Shown: one piece after another, positions 4,317 through 5,125 of the stretch
How the letters are laid out: each line of letters starts with the position of its first letter
Numbering within the stretch: the first letter of the stretch is position 1
Origin: an uncultured Ruminococcus sp.
GTDB taxonomy: Bacteria > Bacillota > Clostridia > Oscillospirales > Ruminococcaceae
Reading direction: 5' to 3'
Assembly (NCBI GenBank): GCA_900553335.1
Contig: USCU01000098.1
Coordinates: 1 to 5,125, forward strand
DNA: 5,125 nt
Made by a program: the position numbers and the translations under genes
Notes under the pieces: generated by a model
What the model saw: the letters and a program-made list of their open reading frames with translations, nothing else
Database searches by the model: none
What the model was told of the DNA's origin: nothing

Positions 4317-4331
4317 CTCAGATATACTGAG
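4317..4331 (+). promoter_or_regulatory. Operator-like site 3, at the transcription start
   Basis: CTCAGATATACTGAG is the most symmetrical copy, with perfect 5-bp half-sites. It starts 31 bp after site 2 and just downstream of the predicted start of the rightward promoter. Confidence 0.68.
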
Positions 4332-4356
4332 AATGTGTACAATGGAGGTGAGAAAA

Positions 4357-4494
4357 ATGGATAAGTTACAAATAAAGGTAACGATTAGGAGTTTGAGCCT
4401 TTTGGAAGAAGCAATAAAAAAGATTAACGAAATAAAAGGCAAACACCTCTACAATGCTCATAGCGTAGAAGTCATTATAGAGGTGCTTTCTTAA
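4357..4494 (+). CDS. Small early protein, 45 aa, unknown function
   Basis: First gene after the rightward early promoter. ATG is preceded by GGAGGTGA. An ATG frame open from 4279 would begin inside the promoter and is rejected as a start. The product has an amphipathic, charged helix (SLLEEAIKKINEIKGKH) between two short beta-like stretches (LQIKVTI and HSVEVIIEVL). It is too small to be an obvious enzyme and no family is recognised with certainty. Position suggests an early regulatory or accessory protein. Its last third contains an inverted repeat that may act as a terminator. It ends one base from the stop codon of the opposing gene. Confidence 0.72.
   Translation: MDKLQIKVTIRSLSLLEEAIKKINEIKGKHLYNAHSVEVIIEVLS
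4444..4485. terminator. Possible bidirectional terminator inside the 3' end of the small early gene
   Basis: CACCTCTA (4444-4451) and TAGAGGTG (4478-4485) are perfect 8-bp inverted repeats. After a single mismatch, AATG (4453-4456) and CATT (4473-4476) extend the stem. Leftward, the hairpin is followed by GTTTGCCTTTTATTT and lies 11 bp past the stop of the opposing gene, a convincing terminator position. Rightward, only CTTTCTT follows, so termination there would be weak. The loop is long (16 nt). Confidence 0.45.
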
Positions 4495-4495
4495 A

Positions 4496-4726
4496 CTATC
4501 CACGAACTTCGATAGAAACTATAATCCTAGAATCTATAACAGCGTTATTTTTGCCTTGCAAATATAGATTTCTATACAATGGGATATTTGCAGTTAGCAT
4601 TTCGGCATTTGCTATTTTAATAATTGCATTATTGGATTCATACGATATAGTTTCTACACCTTCGTAGCAAATTTGGATAAGTTCATCGCCTATATTGCTA
4701 TAAACGATTACTTCGTATTGCTTCAA
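4496..4726 (-). CDS. Unknown 76-aa protein encoded against the early operon
   Basis: No family is recognised. The product is mostly beta-like: YEVIVYSNIGDELIQICYE, then a central NAIIKIANAEMLTANIPLYR, and a final DSRIIVSIEVRG. It has no signal peptide or membrane segment and is probably a small soluble domain. The start is TTG at 4724-4726, with AGGAGGG upstream; the nearby ATG at 4729-4731 is out of frame and runs into a stop after two codons. It has its own strong leftward promoter (4778-4806) and a terminator candidate beyond its stop. Its gene lies opposite to, and between, two rightward early genes. Its message would be antisense to a transcript from the early promoter. Confidence 0.68.
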   Translation of the reverse strand: MKQYEVIVYSNIGDELIQICYEGVETISYESNNAIIKIANAEMLTANIPLYRNLYLQGKNNAVIDSRIIVSIEVRG

Positions 4727-4777
4727 ATCATATTTCCCTCCTTCCTAAATTATTTTCACCCAAAGAAAAACAACCAT

Positions 4778-4806
4778 ATTTTATCATAATATGTAGATTT
4801 AGGCAA
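4778..4806 (-). promoter_or_regulatory. Leftward promoter of the 76-aa gene
   Basis: Read leftward, TTGCCT (4801-4806), a 17-bp spacer and TAAAAT (4778-4783), with TGA directly before the -10 giving an extended -10 (TG-N-TAAAAT). Predicted start is near 4771. No CTCAG-type operator is seen nearby, so this promoter may be active in the lysogen. CATATT/AATATG (4775-4793) is a short dyad over the -10 that could be a control site. Confidence 0.68.
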
Positions 4807-4829
4807 GAGGAGGATTTAAAGGAGGTGAT
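4806..4829 (+). promoter_or_regulatory. Doubled ribosome binding site before the Cro-like gene
   Basis: AGAGGAGGA (4806-4814) is followed by a full-length anti-16S match, AAAGGAGGTGAT (4818-4829), placed correctly for the ATG at 4835. The second site sets the start. The first lacks a usable start codon of its own and may act as a standby site. Confidence 0.6.
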
Positions 4830-4834
4830 ATAAC

Positions 4835-5041
4835 ATGAAAATGATTACTGATAACATAAGAGAAACAATTAAAAATAATGGGCTCAAGCAAAACTTTGTC
4901 GCTCAAAAGGCGGGTTTTACCCCTCAGGAGTTTAGTAATATTCTTTGCGGACGGCAAAAGTTTCAAACCGAATATGTAATCCCAATCTGTAACGCACTAG
5001 GCATAACAGCTAATGAATTGTTTGGAATTAAATCTGCATAA
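4835..5041 (+). CDS. Cro-like XRE-family HTH protein
   Basis: A 68-aa single-domain DNA-binding protein. Residues about 5-63 form the five-helix XRE fold: IRETIKNNGLKQNFVAQKAG, then the putative recognition-helix region FTPQEFSNILCGRQKF, then YVIPICNALGITANELF. No second domain is present, as in Cro proteins and small early regulators. The ATG at 4835 has an ideal Shine-Dalgarno; a second Met two codons later is possible. No clear rightward promoter lies just upstream, so it may depend on read-through from 4279-4307, across the opposing 76-aa gene. It may oppose the repressor or switch off early genes. The target sites are not known; the AT-rich dyad at 4224-4255 is one candidate. Confidence 0.85.
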   Translation: MKMITDNIRETIKNNGLKQNFVAQKAGFTPQEFSNILCGRQKFQTEYVIPICNALGITANELFGIKSA

Positions 5042-5063
5042 TGGAAAGGAGGTGTAACAAGAA

Positions 5064-5125
5064 GTGAAACCTACAAAAATCCAAGTTGTAACTTTTATAG
5101 GAAGCCTAGCTGGATTGATACTTTC
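5064..5125 (+). CDS. Start of a small protein with a probable membrane segment (runs off the window)
   Basis: A GTG start with AAAGGAGG upstream (spacing about 11 nt, slightly long) opens a frame of 20 full codons that is still open at the window end. The visible product MKPTKIQVVTFIGSLAGLIL has two Lys followed by a hydrophobic run, suggesting a membrane helix near the N-terminus. It starts 22 bp after the Cro-like gene and is probably in the same operon. No family can be named from this much. Confidence 0.55.
   Translation, partial: MKPTKIQVVTFIGSLAGLIL

Noticed and set aside
4279..4356. N-terminal extension of the 45-aa early protein
   Set aside because: The extension would begin inside the -35 box of the promoter that drives the gene and upstream of the predicted transcript start; the ATG at 4357 has GGAGGTGA.

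Overview
The window looks like the left end of an integrated temperate phage, or of a phage-like integrative element, in a low-G+C member of the Clostridia. A Ruminococcus-like host is the best guess, from AT-rich DNA, strong GGAGG ribosome binding sites, frequent TTG/GTG starts and a Thr-rich lipoprotein linker typical of that group. This is inference; no database search was possible.

Host flank (1 to about 366): the 5' end of dtd (D-aminoacyl-tRNA deacylase, leftward) and a rightward tRNA-Ser(GGA) gene diverge from one promoter region. The element begins at the 3' end of the tRNA. A hairpin with T-runs on both sides (375-405) ends the tRNA transcript and also the integrase transcript arriving from the other side.

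Lysogeny module (419 to 4132, all leftward): in transcription order it holds an XRE-type repressor, an ImmA/IrrE-type metallopeptidase, two small lipoproteins and a tyrosine integrase. Repressor plus ImmA is the immunity pair known from ICEBs1, in which the peptidase inactivates the repressor. Lipoproteins between repressor and integrase recall lysogeny-module lipoproteins that block superinfection, such as Ltp of Streptococcus thermophilus phage TP-J34. That role is inferred here from position and architecture only.

Control region (4133-4356): a leftward promoter (TTGACT-17-TAAAAT) for the repressor and a rightward promoter (TTGACA-17-TATCAT) stand back to back. Three 15-bp operator-like sites (CTCAG-N5-CTGAG type) are spaced 30 and 31 bp across the rightward promoter. 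Two weaker matches lie at the repressor's own promoter. This looks like the lysogeny/induction switch.

Early side (4357 to end): a 45-aa unknown protein, a 76-aa unknown protein on the opposite strand with its own strong promoter, a Cro-like HTH protein, and the start of a further small, apparently membrane-spanning protein.

The least expected feature is between int and the first lipoprotein. A near-consensus rightward promoter (1566-1594) is followed by about 100 nt with no open reading frame. That stretch can fold into a 14-bp helix around two hairpins and ends in a strong intrinsic terminator, so it is a good candidate for an undescribed small RNA. Read on the other strand, the same repeats resemble an attenuator in front of int. 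Two more rightward terminators lie at the 3' ends of the other leftward cassette genes, one with the immA stop codon as its loop.
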